DNA of 64,000 nt from Apoderus coryli (GCA_911728435.2 OU452199.1:6706860-6770859), one strand, 5' to 3'; shown: positions 1 through 16,184, counted from the first letter of the stretch. A program made the numbers and translations. Notes: generated by a model from the letters alone, not told the origin.

Positions 1-5611
<5,611 letters not shown>

Positions 5612-5998
5612 CTTGTATATTATTTGGAAAGAAATTAGAAAATATTGGTAATATCTTGATTTATCTGTTCTCTATTCTATACTTGCTGCAAATTATAAAA
5701 GCTCATTGGCGATAAAAACATTTAGATAAAAGATTATAGTACTTTTTTAGTACAATTAATTGATAAGTAGTGCAACAATATTAAAGTTTTTTTCAATTGA
5801 ATTATCCCAAAACAATTTTAATTTGAAATAACATTGACAAACAATATTTACTTTTTTTTTTAATTCAAAATAATCTTGTCAAAGTTGTCAGGTGTCAATT
5901 AGACAAATTTGAGAAAATGCGTCATCCGACTACAAATCTGATCAGCTGGTCTGATGTGACATGATCACCTTCCACTCACCTAACTTCAATTTTTGTTG
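5612..5998. other. 5' flank of the sulfide:quinone oxidoreductase gene
   Basis: This AT-rich stretch upstream of the start codon should hold the promoter and 5' UTR of the minus-strand gene. No clear TATA or initiator was identified. Part of it (about 5936-5985) resembles, in inverted orientation, a stretch at about 38146-38190, so some of it is repeat-derived. Confidence 0.35.
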
Positions 5999-6005
5999 TA
6001 TAAAA

Positions 6006-6155
6006 GGGCTCTGCCCTAGCCTGCAGCTCGAAATAACTACTTTTTTTGGATTTTTTTTTTATGTGATCATTAAATAGACTATTTTGAACATAATTAGCTA
6101 TGGTATTTTCACTTTTTTTAAGTTGATTATAAAATAAACTAGATTATGTACTCAC
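6006..6155 (+). repeat. Left terminal inverted repeat of the minisatellite element
   Basis: About 150 bases match the reverse complement of 9990-10140 with only a few differences. It begins next to the TATAAAA duplication and includes the CCCTAGCC and CTGCAGCTCGAAATAACTAC words found in both arms. Confidence 0.85.
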
Positions 6156-6551
6156 GCATACTATGGTACTAAATGTGTTAAAATAGTACTTATATCAATT
6201 CAGTTTAATAGAAGTTCCATAGTTACATCAATTCTTGGATAACTTTGTACATATTGGACCTCGTATTGGACAATAAGTTCAAATATTTATGTAGTTTTAA
6301 TTTCAGTAATAAATATTATAATTTTCTCAATAATAAACAGTTCTAATAAAAATTGGTTATGTTTGGTATTATTTAATTTGAAACAAATGTCATTATTCTT
6401 CAATCAGTATCAATGTTGCCAGATTTTATTTTCATTCTACATAATAATTTGATATTTAATATTTTCATTTTTGTAGTAAAAGGAACGCAAAATATCACTG
6501 TCATTTAAACTCGATTTCTCACAAACTGTCAATCGAAATAGTGCAAAAAAT

Positions 6552-9334
6552 GGTTGGTAGGAGGTTAGTTAGGTAGGTAGGAGGTTAATTAGGTAGGTAG
6601 GAGGTTAGTTAGGTAGGTAGGAGGTTAGTTAGGTAGGAGGTTAGATAGGTAGGAGGTTAGTTAGGTAGGTAGAGGGTTAGTAAGGTAGGTAGGAGGTTAG
6701 TTAGGTAGGTAGGTAGGAGGTTAGTTAGGTAGGTAGGAGGTTAGTTAGGTAGGTAGGAGGTTTGGTCGGTAGGTAGATAGTTAGTTAGGTAGGTAGTTAA
6801 ATAGGAAAGCAAGGGCGAAGCCCTTGCTAAGTGCAGGCTCGATATGTGCGCATGAGGTTTAAGTTTCAGATTAGTTAGGTAGGTAGGAGGTTAATTAGGT
6901 AGGTAGGAGGTTTGGTCGGTAGGTAGATAGTTAGTTAGGTAGGTAGTTAAGTAGGAAAGCAAGGGCGAAGCCCTTGCTAAGTGCAGGCCCGATATGTGCG
7001 CATGAGGTTTAAGTTTCAGATTAGTTAGGTAGGTAGGTAGGTAGGAGGTTAGTTAGGTAGGTAGGAGGTTAGTAAGGTAGGAAGGAGGTTAGTTAGGTAG
7101 GTAGGAGGTTAGTTAGGTTGGTAGGAGGTTAGTTAGGTAGGAGGTTAGTTAGGTAGGAGGTTAGTTAGGTAGGAGGTTAGTTAGGTAGGTAGGGGGTTAG
7201 TAAGGTAGGTAGGAGGTTAGTTTGGTAGGTAGGAGGTTAGTTAGGTAGGTAGGAGGTTAGTTAGGTAGGAGGTTAGTTAGGTAGGTTAGTTAGGTAGGTA
7301 GGGGGTTAGTAAGGTAGGTAGGAGGTTAGTTAGATAGGTAGGAGGTTAGTTAGGTAGGTAGGAGGTTTGGTCGGTAGGTAGATAGTTAGGTAGGTAGTTA
7401 AGTAGGAAAGCAAGGGCGAAGCCCTTGCTAAGTGCAGGCCCGATATGTGCGCATGAGGTTTAAGTTTCAGATTAGTTAGGTAGGTAGGTAGGAGGTTAGT
7501 TAGGTAGGTAGGAGGTTAGTAAGGTAGGTAGGAGGTTAGTTAGGTAGGAGGATAGTTAGGTAGGTAGGAGGTTAGTTAGGTAGGTAGGGGGTTAGTAAGG
7601 TAGGTAGGAGGTTAGTTAGATAGGTAGGAGGTTAGTTAGGTAGGTAAGAGGTTTGGTCGGTAGGTAGATAGTTAGGTAGGTAGTTAAGTAGGAAAGCAAG
7701 GGCGAAGCCCTTGCTAAGTGCAGGCCCGATATGTGCGCATGAGGTTTAAGTTTCAGATTAGTTAGGTAGGTAGGTAAGAGGTTAGTTAGGTAGGTAGGAG
7801 GTTAGTAAGGTAGGTAGGAGGTTAGTTAGGTAGGAGGATAGTTAGGTAGGTAGGAGGTTAGTTAGGTAGGTAGGAGGTTAGTTAAGTAGGTAGGGGGTTA
7901 GTAAGGTAGGTAGGAGGTTAGTTAGGTAGGTAGGAGGTTTGGTCGGTAGGTAGATAGTTAGTTAGGTAGGTAGTTAAGTAGGAAAACAAGGGCAAAGCCC
8001 TTGCTAAGTGCAGGCCCGATATGTGCGCATGAGGTTTAAGTTTCAGATTAGTTAGGTAGGTAGGAGGTTAGTTAGGTTGGTAGGAGGTTAGTTAGGTAGG
8101 TAGGAGGTTAGTTAGGTAGGTAGGAGGTTTGGTCGGTAGGTAGATAGTTAGTTAGGTAGGTAGTTGAGTAGGAAAGCAAGGGCGAAGCCCTTGCTAAGTG
8201 CAGGCCCGATATGAGCGCATGAGGTTTAAGTTTCAGATTAGTTAGGTAGGAGGTTAGTTAGGTAGGTAGGAGGTTAGTAAGGTAGGTAGGAGGTTAGTTA
8301 GGTAGGTAGGAGGTTAGTTTGGTAGGTAGGAGGATAGTTAGGTAGGTAGGAGGTTAGTTAGGTAGGTAGGAGGTTAGTTAAGTAGGTAGGGGGTTAGTAA
8401 GGTAGGTAGGAGGTTAGTTAGTTGGTAGGAGGTTTGGTCGATAGGTAGATAGTTAGTTACGTAGGTAGTTAAGTAGGAAAGCAAGGGCAAAGCCCTTGCT
8501 AAGTGCAGGCCCGATATGTGCGCATGAGGTTTAAGTTTCAGATTAGTTAGGTAGGTAGGAGGTTAGTTAGGTTGGTAGGAGGTTAGTTAGGTAGGTAGGA
8601 GGTTAATTAGGTAGGTAGGAGGTTTGGTCGGTAGGTAGATAGTTAGTTAGGTAGGTAGTTAAGTAGGAAAGCAAGGGCGAGGCCTTTGCTAAGTGCAGGC
8701 CCGATATGTGCGCATGAGGTTTAAGTTTCAGATTAGTTAGGTAGGTAGGTAGGAGGTTAGTTAGGTAGGTAGGAGGTTAGTAAGGTAGGTAGGAGGTTAG
8801 TAAGGTAGGTAGGAGGTTAGTTAGGTAGGTAGGTAGGAGGTTAGTTAGGTAGGTAGGAGGATAGTTAGGTAGGTAGGAGGTTAGTTAGGTAGGTAGGAGG
8901 TTAATTAGGTAGGTAGGAATTTAGTTAGGTAGGTAGGAGATTAGTTAGGTAGGAGGTTAGTTAGGTAGGAGATTAGTTAGGTAGGAGGTTAGTTAGGTAG
9001 GTAGGAGGTTAGTAAGGTAGGTAGGAGGTTAGTTAGGTAGGTAAGAGGTTTGGTCGGTAGGTAGATAGTTAGTTAGGTAGGTAGTTAAGTAGGAAAGCAA
9101 GGGCGAAGCCCTTGCTAAGTGCAGGCCCGATATGTGCGCATGAGGTTTAAGTTTCAGATTAGTTAGGTAGGTAGGTAGGAGGTTAGTTAGGTAGGTAGGA
9201 GGTTTGGTCGGTAGGTAGGTAGTTAAGTAGGAAAGCAAGGATGAAGCCCTTGCTAAGTGCAGGCCCGATATGTGCGCATGACTTTTAAGTTTCAGATTAG
9301 TTAGGTAGGTAGGAGGTTAGTTAGGTTGGTAGGA
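6552..9334 (+). repeat. G-rich minisatellite array (about 20-bp unit) with embedded hairpin modules
   Basis: The basic unit is GGTAGGAGGTTAGTTA with one or more extra GGTA steps, repeated well over one hundred times with indels of 4 and 8 bases. Cytosine is almost absent from the plus strand of the simple units. Ten times the array is interrupted by a module of about 125 bases that starts GGTTTGGTCGG, contains a perfect hairpin, and ends TTTAAGTTTCAGATTAG. Module hairpins start near 6809, 6959, 7410, 7696, 7986, 8176, 8481, 8671, 9097 and 9234, so the spacing is irregular (137-451 bases). Confidence 0.95.
6809..6827 (+). repeat. Perfect hairpin GCAAGGGC-GAA-GCCCTTGC (first of ten)
   Basis: Eight base pairs close a GAA triloop, or nine with the outer A and T. 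The heart of the stem-loop is GCGAAGC, a DNA mini-hairpin known for unusual stability. Copies at 6959, 7410, 7696, 8176 and 9097 are identical. Those near 7986, 8481, 8671 and 9234 carry one to three changes. Confidence 0.9.
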
Positions 9335-9989
9335 TACAGAGATAATATGTCAAACTTTTTTTCCCGTCACAGAAAAAATATATAAATAATAAGGTCCTAG
9401 CTACCTACATAACCGAGTTAACTTACTCCCATTTGGCTTCGTCTTCTCTAGTTATAAACATATCACGAATTACCTTTACGTTCTGTGCGCATGCATCAGA
9501 TCCAAAGACGTAAAATTTATCGAGAGTTGCATTCTTTTCTTAAACGCTACTCAAAATTTAAAATGAGGTGAGTGGTAAATATTCATATCACAACAGTTCA
9601 ACTTAGCTGAGATGTAGAAAGAAAACTATTGCAATAGGTACTGCAAAACTAGTAATTCTTTGCATGATCGTAGAAAAATTAAATTATATTAATATAATTA
9701 GATTTAATGAAATCAGATACAATCTGGCAACGAGGCAACGTTGACTGTTTAATTATATTTGTTTCCAATGTATTGTTGACATATAGGTTATAGGTTTCCT
9801 GTTATTGTTGTTATAAATTGGTAGTAAATAAGTTGTGAATTATTAATTTCTATCATTATTTGGTTACTAATTAATTGTTTTACAAATTTTGTTACTTAAA
9901 ATGTGTTTGAAAGAGGCCAATTAATCATTTATATGATAATTTTGAAAGAGCTATGAATATGCAATGCCGCGTATAGTATATGAAATTTG

Positions 9990-10140
9990 TAAGTACTTAA
10001 TCTAGCCTATTTTATAATCAACTTAAAAAAAGTTAAAATACCATAGCTAATTATGTTCAAAATAGTCTATTTAATGATCACATCAAAAAAAAATCCAAAA
10101 AAAGTAGTTATTTCGAGCTGCAGGCTAGGGCACCAGACCC
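9990..10140 (-). repeat. Right terminal inverted repeat of the minisatellite element
   Basis: This is the inverted partner of 6006-6155. The outermost bases read CCAGACCC and are followed directly by the TATAAAA duplication at 10141. Confidence 0.85.
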
Positions 10141-10147
10141 TATAAAA

Positions 10148-12553
10148 GCCACGAAAAACAGTAACATGTCTCGTTTAACTGTTAAGCAGATTTAGCTCAG
10201 CCATATGTCACTTTTTCAAAACCGGGGAATAGAATAATCGAGAGGAGCGAGGCAAGACGTACTAAATTAACAATGTGTTGCCTCACTTTTTCCAGGCGCT
10301 TCACCCTTCCTGTTCAATAGTCAATTCCTTTTATACCAAATTACCGCAATCAATTTTCACTCACCTGTCATAATTCTTTTTTGAATTGACACCGCCTCAT
10401 ATCTGTTTAAAAATCACCCCAATACATTTTTGTGAAATTCCGAAAATCCAACTTTACCAGACCCTTGAACGTCTTTATTAATTTGTGGTGATAGATATGG
10501 TAACGGTACATGTTTTTGTTGTACCATGCATAGATATGAGGGAATTGATTTCGTTATAAACATGATGTACATATGGAAAGTACGAATTCACATTATTTTC
10601 TTACAACACAGTTACGGTTGATGGAACTTCAACCAACATAAATTAATAGTAAATAGCTCATAGAATAACGTTCATATTGGGAAAATAGCCGAATAGCCTG
10701 CGTATTTGCGTATAATGAATATAATGTTATGTATTGTGTACTGACTCCTATTATGTATAGACATAGGAGGAAGAATAATTGAAGCGCTTGGCGCAAGAAG
10801 GTACCAAGCCACACTTCTCATAAAAATGAGAAAACTATCTATGACTGTTGTTCTTAATGAAAGAAAGTGATCTGGTTTAATCTTTCGTAATTAGATAAGT
10901 AATAGGTGTTTGGTGTAGTTTGTAAATTTCCTTTTACGATTAAAATATTATATTGAATATTTAATATTTTGCACAAACGGCAATAAGCCACATCAGTATT
11001 TAAAATTGCGGCATGTGGCTTGTTACCTTTTGCCGCCAAGCTCTTCAATTATTGGTACATTGTTCAATAGGACAGGAAGGTATTAAGCCCAATTTGTCAA
11101 TATTATCGAATATAATATAAAGTTATAATCAATTATTAATTCTTATTTTATTGTTTATAAGGAATATTAATTATCGTCAATGAAAAAAACAATACCGCTT
11201 AAGTAACATTTTGCTAAAAACGAGATTTTGTGTTCATTTCATTGGTATATTTTTCTGAGACTAAAACCGCATACCTACTTAAATAATTTTTTTCCGAAAA
11301 TTCCGCAAACTTCCAACATATACGTTATTATAGTGAGGTTACTTATATTACAATGGTAGAGTACATAACATAATTTTACGATCTGTTGAAAATTGTTATT
11401 TTTGAGACTTAAGCGGTAATGTTCCTTCGCCGACGTTAGGTATATACTGACTAGGGTCCGTGACTCCATGATACAATTTTGTTTGTATCATGACTAGGGT
11501 CTAGTATGAATAAGCCGATAGCAAAGACCCAAACAACCATAACAATAATATGCAGTGATTATTACGCTCAATCTCACTTTGTTAGTTGTTCGTATTGGCA
11601 TAGCACAATCAATATTAGAGCCTATAAAACATCTGTTCAAGTATGTATCTAACCACTTATTATAATAAATGTATTAATATTGATAGTGTACCATAAATAA
11701 ATATTAAATTGAGATCACAACAAGATTGAATGAAGGCCATTGCAAAAATGTATAATGTGACTTATAAAATTAATTGCCTTAGTTATTGTTTTGTTGTAAA
11801 TAATGTAATGGAGAATACGTAGGATTTTATTAAGAAGGTTATTTAACCAAATTTGAAGTCAATTGACTTTGATAGTTGTTTTTATTGCATTTTAAATTGA
11901 ACGGGAAACAAATATTGTAATGTCCACCCAGATTCCTGTATGCTCATTATGTTATGCTAAATAATGACTAATCTATAGCGTTCACAATCAGTAGGTAGGT
12001 ATTAGGTAGTTATTAATAAATCACATTATAGCGAAGTCTACAAAATATTGACAGTGATTTTTATCATACACATAATGGATGTTTTCTACGACTGTCTTTA
12101 AATGCCTTTATTATATGGTCAATCATGATTTGAAAATGTAGTACATTATAATGCTGTTAATCATTCATATTACGCACGGATAAAATTTCCTGGTAATGAC
12201 AAAAGTATGAAAAATCACCATAGCACCGCCGAAAATACAAACACCAAATTGACAGTTTTGATATTTATAATTAATAATAATTATAATTAAGTATTTCGCT
12301 AATTTCAAAACACATAAACAGTGATAGTGAATATAGTTTAACACCACCTAGTCAATTTAATACTTCTAATTTATCGTATTTAGGCTTATACGCTAACAAG
12401 GGTAAGTTTCGAAAAACAAATATTTTCCTAAAAATTATGTTAAATTTATTCAAAAGCATTAAAACAGTCGTAGAAAAAGTATAGTGTGAAACTAACATGA
12501 AATGACCATTTCCTACTCGTATGATTTGCAAACGATCATACTCGTAGGAAATA
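10148..12553. other. Intergenic, AT-rich, no gene recognised
   Basis: Only short chance reading frames occur here. One dispersed repeat was recognised: 10218-10290 shares an ACCGGGGA...GAGGCA...ACTAAATTA...TTGCCTC block with 37235-37300 and 44757-44860. A small hairpin (ATGATACAA / TTGTATCAT) lies at about 11468-11491 between two copies of GACTAGGGTC. Confidence 0.45.
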
Positions 12554-12998
12554 TACAGGGTGGTCCAACGAAAAGTTTGCACCTAGCTTTTCTCTTTTTT
12601 TTGTAGTCGAATGCGAAAATGCTCGGACACGTCGATTTTGCTTTTGAGGGGGACACATTTTAAACATATTTTTCGATCTGCGGCTTTAACCCCCAGCGGG
12701 GGTGAGTAACAACCCTAAAATTTTAAATGGAAAGAGGGGTCTAATGACATATCATTTGAAAGGACACAAAATTGTCTTTCTAATGATACCCTATTTGTCG
12801 AATTTTACTAAAACAGTTAATACGAAAACGACTTTAAAGACATTAAGCCGATAATTTTGGTATTAATGAGAAATACAAATAAGTTTTAATTATTGCGAGT
12901 GAAAACACCTGCAATCGTTAGTACATTCCAATGTTTGTTAGTTTTAACATTGCTTTGTAAAAAAAGTAAACAAGCTGCTAAATTGATTTATTAAAACA

Positions 12999-14111
12999 TT
13001 ACATTAACAAATGTTGAAAATGTGACCCATTTGATTCCATACAATAATACAGATTTTGTTCAAATCTATTTCTAACATTTTGTAGCATATCAGGTGTTAT
13101 GTTTCTGCACTCTTCTGTAATGCGTTGGCGAAGATCTTCTATGGACTCGGGCTTCGTGGCAAAACATTTATTTTTTAAGTGCCCCCAAAGAAAAAAGTCT
13201 AAAGGCGATAAATCCGGTGACCTGGCAGGCCATTCAATTGGGCCCCTCCTTCCAATCCACCGTCCAGGGAACCGGTCATCTAAGAACTGTCTTACAGGAG
13301 CCACATAGTGCGGAGGTGCTCCATCTTGCTGGAAATAAAGCCGATCAGCAGTATGATTTTGGTCATCTTCTATTATTTGTGTTATTAAAGGATCAATTGT
13401 GTCTTCAAGCATGTTTAGGTACACTTCACCAGTTAAATTTCCAGGAATAAAAAGTGGTCCTATAATATGATTTCCTAATATGCCACACCAGACGTTTATT
13501 TTTTGAGGATACTGGGTATGAACCTCACGGAATAAATGTGGGTTACTGTCATCCCAGTAACGGCAATTGTGCCTATTTACAGCTCCATTCAAATAAAATG
13601 TGCATTCGTCGGAAAAACAAATGTTAAATAATAATTGCGGATCTTCAATTAAACGCTGGCTCATTGCTTCACAAAATTGCAGCCTTCTATCAGGATCATC
13701 TTCATTTAGTTCCTGTACTAATTTGATTTTGTACGGATGAAATTTGTACGCTTTTAAAATTCGTATTATGGACGAACGGGAGACACCTGAGGCTTCAGCT
13801 AGTTGACGGGTACTTTGACTATGATCCATTTCAACATGCCCTAAAACAGCGACTTCCACAGCTTCATTTCTGATCGGTTTCTGCGGCTGGTGTTTTACAT
13901 TACAGACAGATCCGGTATCTACAAACTTTTTAACTAACTTGCCAACGTACACATCATTCACATTTTTATCGGGATGTCTCTCATTAAATAAGCGAGCCGT
14001 AAGTCTAGCACTACTATTATTTTGAAAATAAAGTTTAACAATTTCAACTCGTTCTAGAATGGAATAAATCATTTTGTACGGTAAAAGTAAAATAACTTGA
14101 GAAGCAACCAA
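12999..14111 (-). CDS. DD41D Tc1/mariner transposase, intact frame
   Basis: The frame encodes 370 residues. The start may really be the methionine at residue 14 (14072), since residues 1-13 are hydrophobic and unlike the family. A helix-turn-helix region spans about residues 16-70 (AR-x-FNERHP), and a second helix-turn-helix with linker about 80-130. The catalytic triad is Asp168 (FSDEC), Asp263 (QQDGAP) and Asp305 (SPDLSPLD). Forty-one residues separate the last two, the spacing of the rosa/DD41D group rather than mariner DD34D. The protein would bind the terminal repeats and cut and paste the element at TA. No stop or frameshift is present. Confidence 0.9.
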   Translation of the reverse strand: MVASQVILLLPYKMIYSILERVEIVKLYFQNNSSARLTARLFNERHPDKNVNDVYVGKLVKKFVDTGSVCNVKHQPQKPIRNEAVEVAVLGHVEMDHSQSTRQLAEASGVSRSSIIRILKAYKFHPYKIKLVQELNEDDPDRRLQFCEAMSQRLIEDPQLLFNICFSDECTFYLNGAVNRHNCRYWDDSNPHLFREVHTQYPQKINVWCGILGNHIIGPLFIPGNLTGEVYLNMLEDTIDPLITQIIEDDQNHTADRLYFQQDGAPPHYVAPVRQFLDDRFPGRWIGRRGPIEWPARSPDLSPLDFFLWGHLKNKCFATKPESIEDLRQRITEECRNITPDMLQNVRNRFEQNLYYCMESNGSHFQHLLM

Positions 14112-14360
14112 ACTGAATCAATGAAAAGACTAAAATAAACGATGTAAATTCTTTTCCTACACGTATCTGCAGTTTTTATTTCAACAAAAAACGCAAACGA
14201 TTAGTGAGGAATTTAGTTCTGATAAATAAGATAGTGTTTTTGAAATCCCGTTTTTCTTCAAAGTAAATAATTTAGAAATGATTGTAGTTGTTTTCAGTCG
14301 TAATAATTAAAACTTATTTGTATTTCTCATTAATACCAAAATTATCGGCTTAATGTCTTT

Positions 14361-15087
14361 TTTCGCCTGCCTGCACTTAAACAGAGTTTTACCGCCCGCA
14401 TATGCGGGCGGTAAATGACCAGTTAGCGCCCGCTCATTTTATTTTTTTTTCATAGATGGCGCTACTGTTAGATTTCCAATAATAACGTGAACATCAGTAG
14501 TTTTCACTCACTTAACTTAATGTGCATTCCATCTAGAGGATAAGTTGACAATTAATTGAGAAAGTTTACTTAGGTAGTCGTTTGCCATTCCGCTAAACTC
14601 ATTTAATTATTTAAATTTGTCCATTATTAATTAGTAATCACTTTTTAATTATTATTGTAGTACCGAAATATACCTAAGATTCTAAAATCAAATTTCTATA
14701 GCGTACACGCTCAGATAATAATTTGACAGTTTCTTTCTACATTTAAAATACTCAACACTGACAATGTGAGCCTGTCACATAAGTTTATCTGATCTGAGTT
14801 TGTCAAAGGATAACGCCTATTATCATGTACGTCAAAAAATACTCCCATTAATTTCTGTCAAAAACTGTCAGTTCATAACAGTAATAATTAATTATTAAAA
14901 TAAAGTTCTTTTGGTTTAATATTGTAGTATGAAGAGGCAGGCGAAAAACAGTTGTAAGCACCACTGGCGGTAAAGCCGCTGCAGCCCTTCGCTATATAGC
15001 TGCCCTCGCTCGCTTCGCTCACTCGTGCGTCTATACAGCGGCGGGCTGCAACGAATGCTTTACCGCCCTTTATACTTAATATACTAT
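14361..15087. mobile_element. Foreign insertion inside the right terminal repeat
   Basis: Comparison with the left arm shows that CTTT and AAAG, contiguous at 12831-12838 (reverse strand), are separated here by 727 bases. The insert holds a TIR-like pair (TTTCGCCTGCCT at 14361 and its complement at about 14932-14943), a perfect palindrome at 14388-14415, and a GC-rich fold at 14965-15071 (GGCGGTAAAGC ... GCTTTACCGCC). No target duplication is evident and there is no coding frame. Confidence 0.7.
14388..14415. repeat. 28-bp perfect palindrome
   Basis: The sequence reads identically on both strands, centred on GCATATGC and flanked by CCGCCC / GGGCGG and TTTA / TAAA. It sits near the left end of the inserted piece. 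Confidence 0.95.
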
Positions 15088-15370
15088 AAAGTCGTTTTCG
15101 TATTAACTGTTTTAGTAAAATTCGACAAATAGGGTATCATTAGAAAGACAATTTTGTGTCCTTTCAAATGATATGTCATTAGACTTCTCTTTCCATTTAA
15201 AATTTTAGGGTTGTTACACACCCCCGCTAGGGGGTTAAAGGCGCAGATCGAAAAATATGTTTAAAATGTGTCCCCCTCAAAAGCAAAATCGACGTGTCCG
15301 AGCATTTTCGCATTCGACTACAAAAAAAAGAGAAAAGCTAGGTGCAAACTTTTCGTTGGACCACCCTGTA

Positions 15371-15883
15371 TGTCATTTCATGTTCGTTGCACAATATACT
15401 ATTGTACTACAGCTACCTACCTATCTGGTGCTACATTATTAAATTGATAGGAATAGGTACTTACTTTTTACCAAAATTTTAACTTTGAAAAAGGCAACAC
15501 TAACTAGAGTGGAGTTATTAGATTTACGTATGCTGAGGCTGGAAATTTTTCTATTTAATGAAATAATACTCAGTTATTTTATAATTATTGTAAATATTAA
15601 TTTAATATAAATCATACATTAATATTATAAAAAATCACAATAGTTTTCATTTTCATTAAGATAAGTAAGTATAGTATAATAATAATAATAATAGGTATAT
15701 ATTAATAATATAGATTATATAAGTAATTTTTCATACCCAGTGTTCAAAAACTTTGAGGATATTTAACTAAGCCCTAGTTAATACACCTGATATTTATTTG
15801 CGGAGATAATATTCCACTACAAATTTATATATTTAATTTGAAATAAAATGTTAAATTATCAAACTATCATCCCACTTTGTTTC
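15371..15883. other. AT-rich intergenic, no gene recognised
   Basis: Only low-complexity sequence is seen, including a short AAT microsatellite near 15676-15695. Confidence 0.4.
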
Positions 15884-16159
15884 AATTTATCAAGTTTTCT
15901 TGGGTATTGGGACTAAATGAAACTCAGTAATTCAGAATTTTAAATTATATTGCAACGTTTCGTGCAATATGTGCACATCATCAGGCTAAAAAACATAAAA
16001 CCTCAATAAACTAAAAGTTATAAAGTTATATAAATAAAAATAAACATTCAACAAAAGGACGATGATGTGCACATATTGCACGAAACGTTGCAATAGAATT
16101 TAAAATTCAGAATTACTGAGTTTCATTTAGTCCCAATACCCAAGAAAACTTGATAAATT
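15884..16159. mobile_element. Foldback element with hammerhead-like motifs in both arms
   Basis: Arms 15884-15985 and about 16058-16159 are near-perfect inverted repeats around a 70-base spacer. Each arm holds a GTGCA ... TGCAC hairpin next to CGAAACG. On the minus strand of the left arm this reads CTGATGA, stem, GAAAC (15984-15958), resembling a hammerhead core. The right arm has lost the CTGATGA box. The word TAAAATGTTAAA occurs close to both ends. Confidence 0.7.
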
Positions 16160-16184
16160 AAAATGTTAAAGTTGAATAAATATA

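Larger units (their letters stand above)
6006..10140. mobile_element. 4.1-kb inverted-repeat element carrying a minisatellite
   Basis: Outer arms 6006 to about 6155 and about 9990 to 10140 are near-identical inverted repeats. Both read GGGYCTG then, after 0-2 bases, CCCTAGCCTGCAGC from the outside. The 7-base word TATAAAA lies directly outside on both sides (5999-6005 and 10141-10147), a convincing target-site duplication. The interior has no transposase frame; it holds a 2.8-kb tandem array plus about 1 kb of AT-rich flanks. Non-autonomous DNA transposons with minisatellite interiors are known in insects. A 7-bp duplication does not by itself name the superfamily. Confidence 0.82.
12556..15368 (-). 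mobile_element. Tc1/mariner element, DD41D (rosa-like), with long terminal repeats
   Basis: TA dinucleotides at 12554-12555 and 15369-15370 flank inverted arms beginning CAGGGTGGTCCAACG. The left arm runs to about 12900. Its partner is 15088-15368 plus 14300-14360, split by a foreign insertion at 14361-15087. Between the arms lies an intact transposase on the minus strand. With complete ends, a TA duplication and an open transposase this is a recent arrival, but the split right arm has probably inactivated it. Confidence 0.88.

Noticed and set aside
9029..9238. Minus-strand reading frame rich in LPTYLTN repeats
   Set aside because: It is only the translation of the G-rich minisatellite, with no start context or conservation beyond the DNA repeat.
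6552..9334. Telomere or interstitial telomeric array
   Set aside because: TTAGG occurs once per unit but never as a tandem (TTAGG)n run; the unit is a distinct minisatellite of about 20 bases inside a transposon.
6552..9334. CRISPR-like repeat-spacer array
   Set aside because: The repeats are eukaryotic minisatellite units without unique spacers, and the window is clearly an insect genome.
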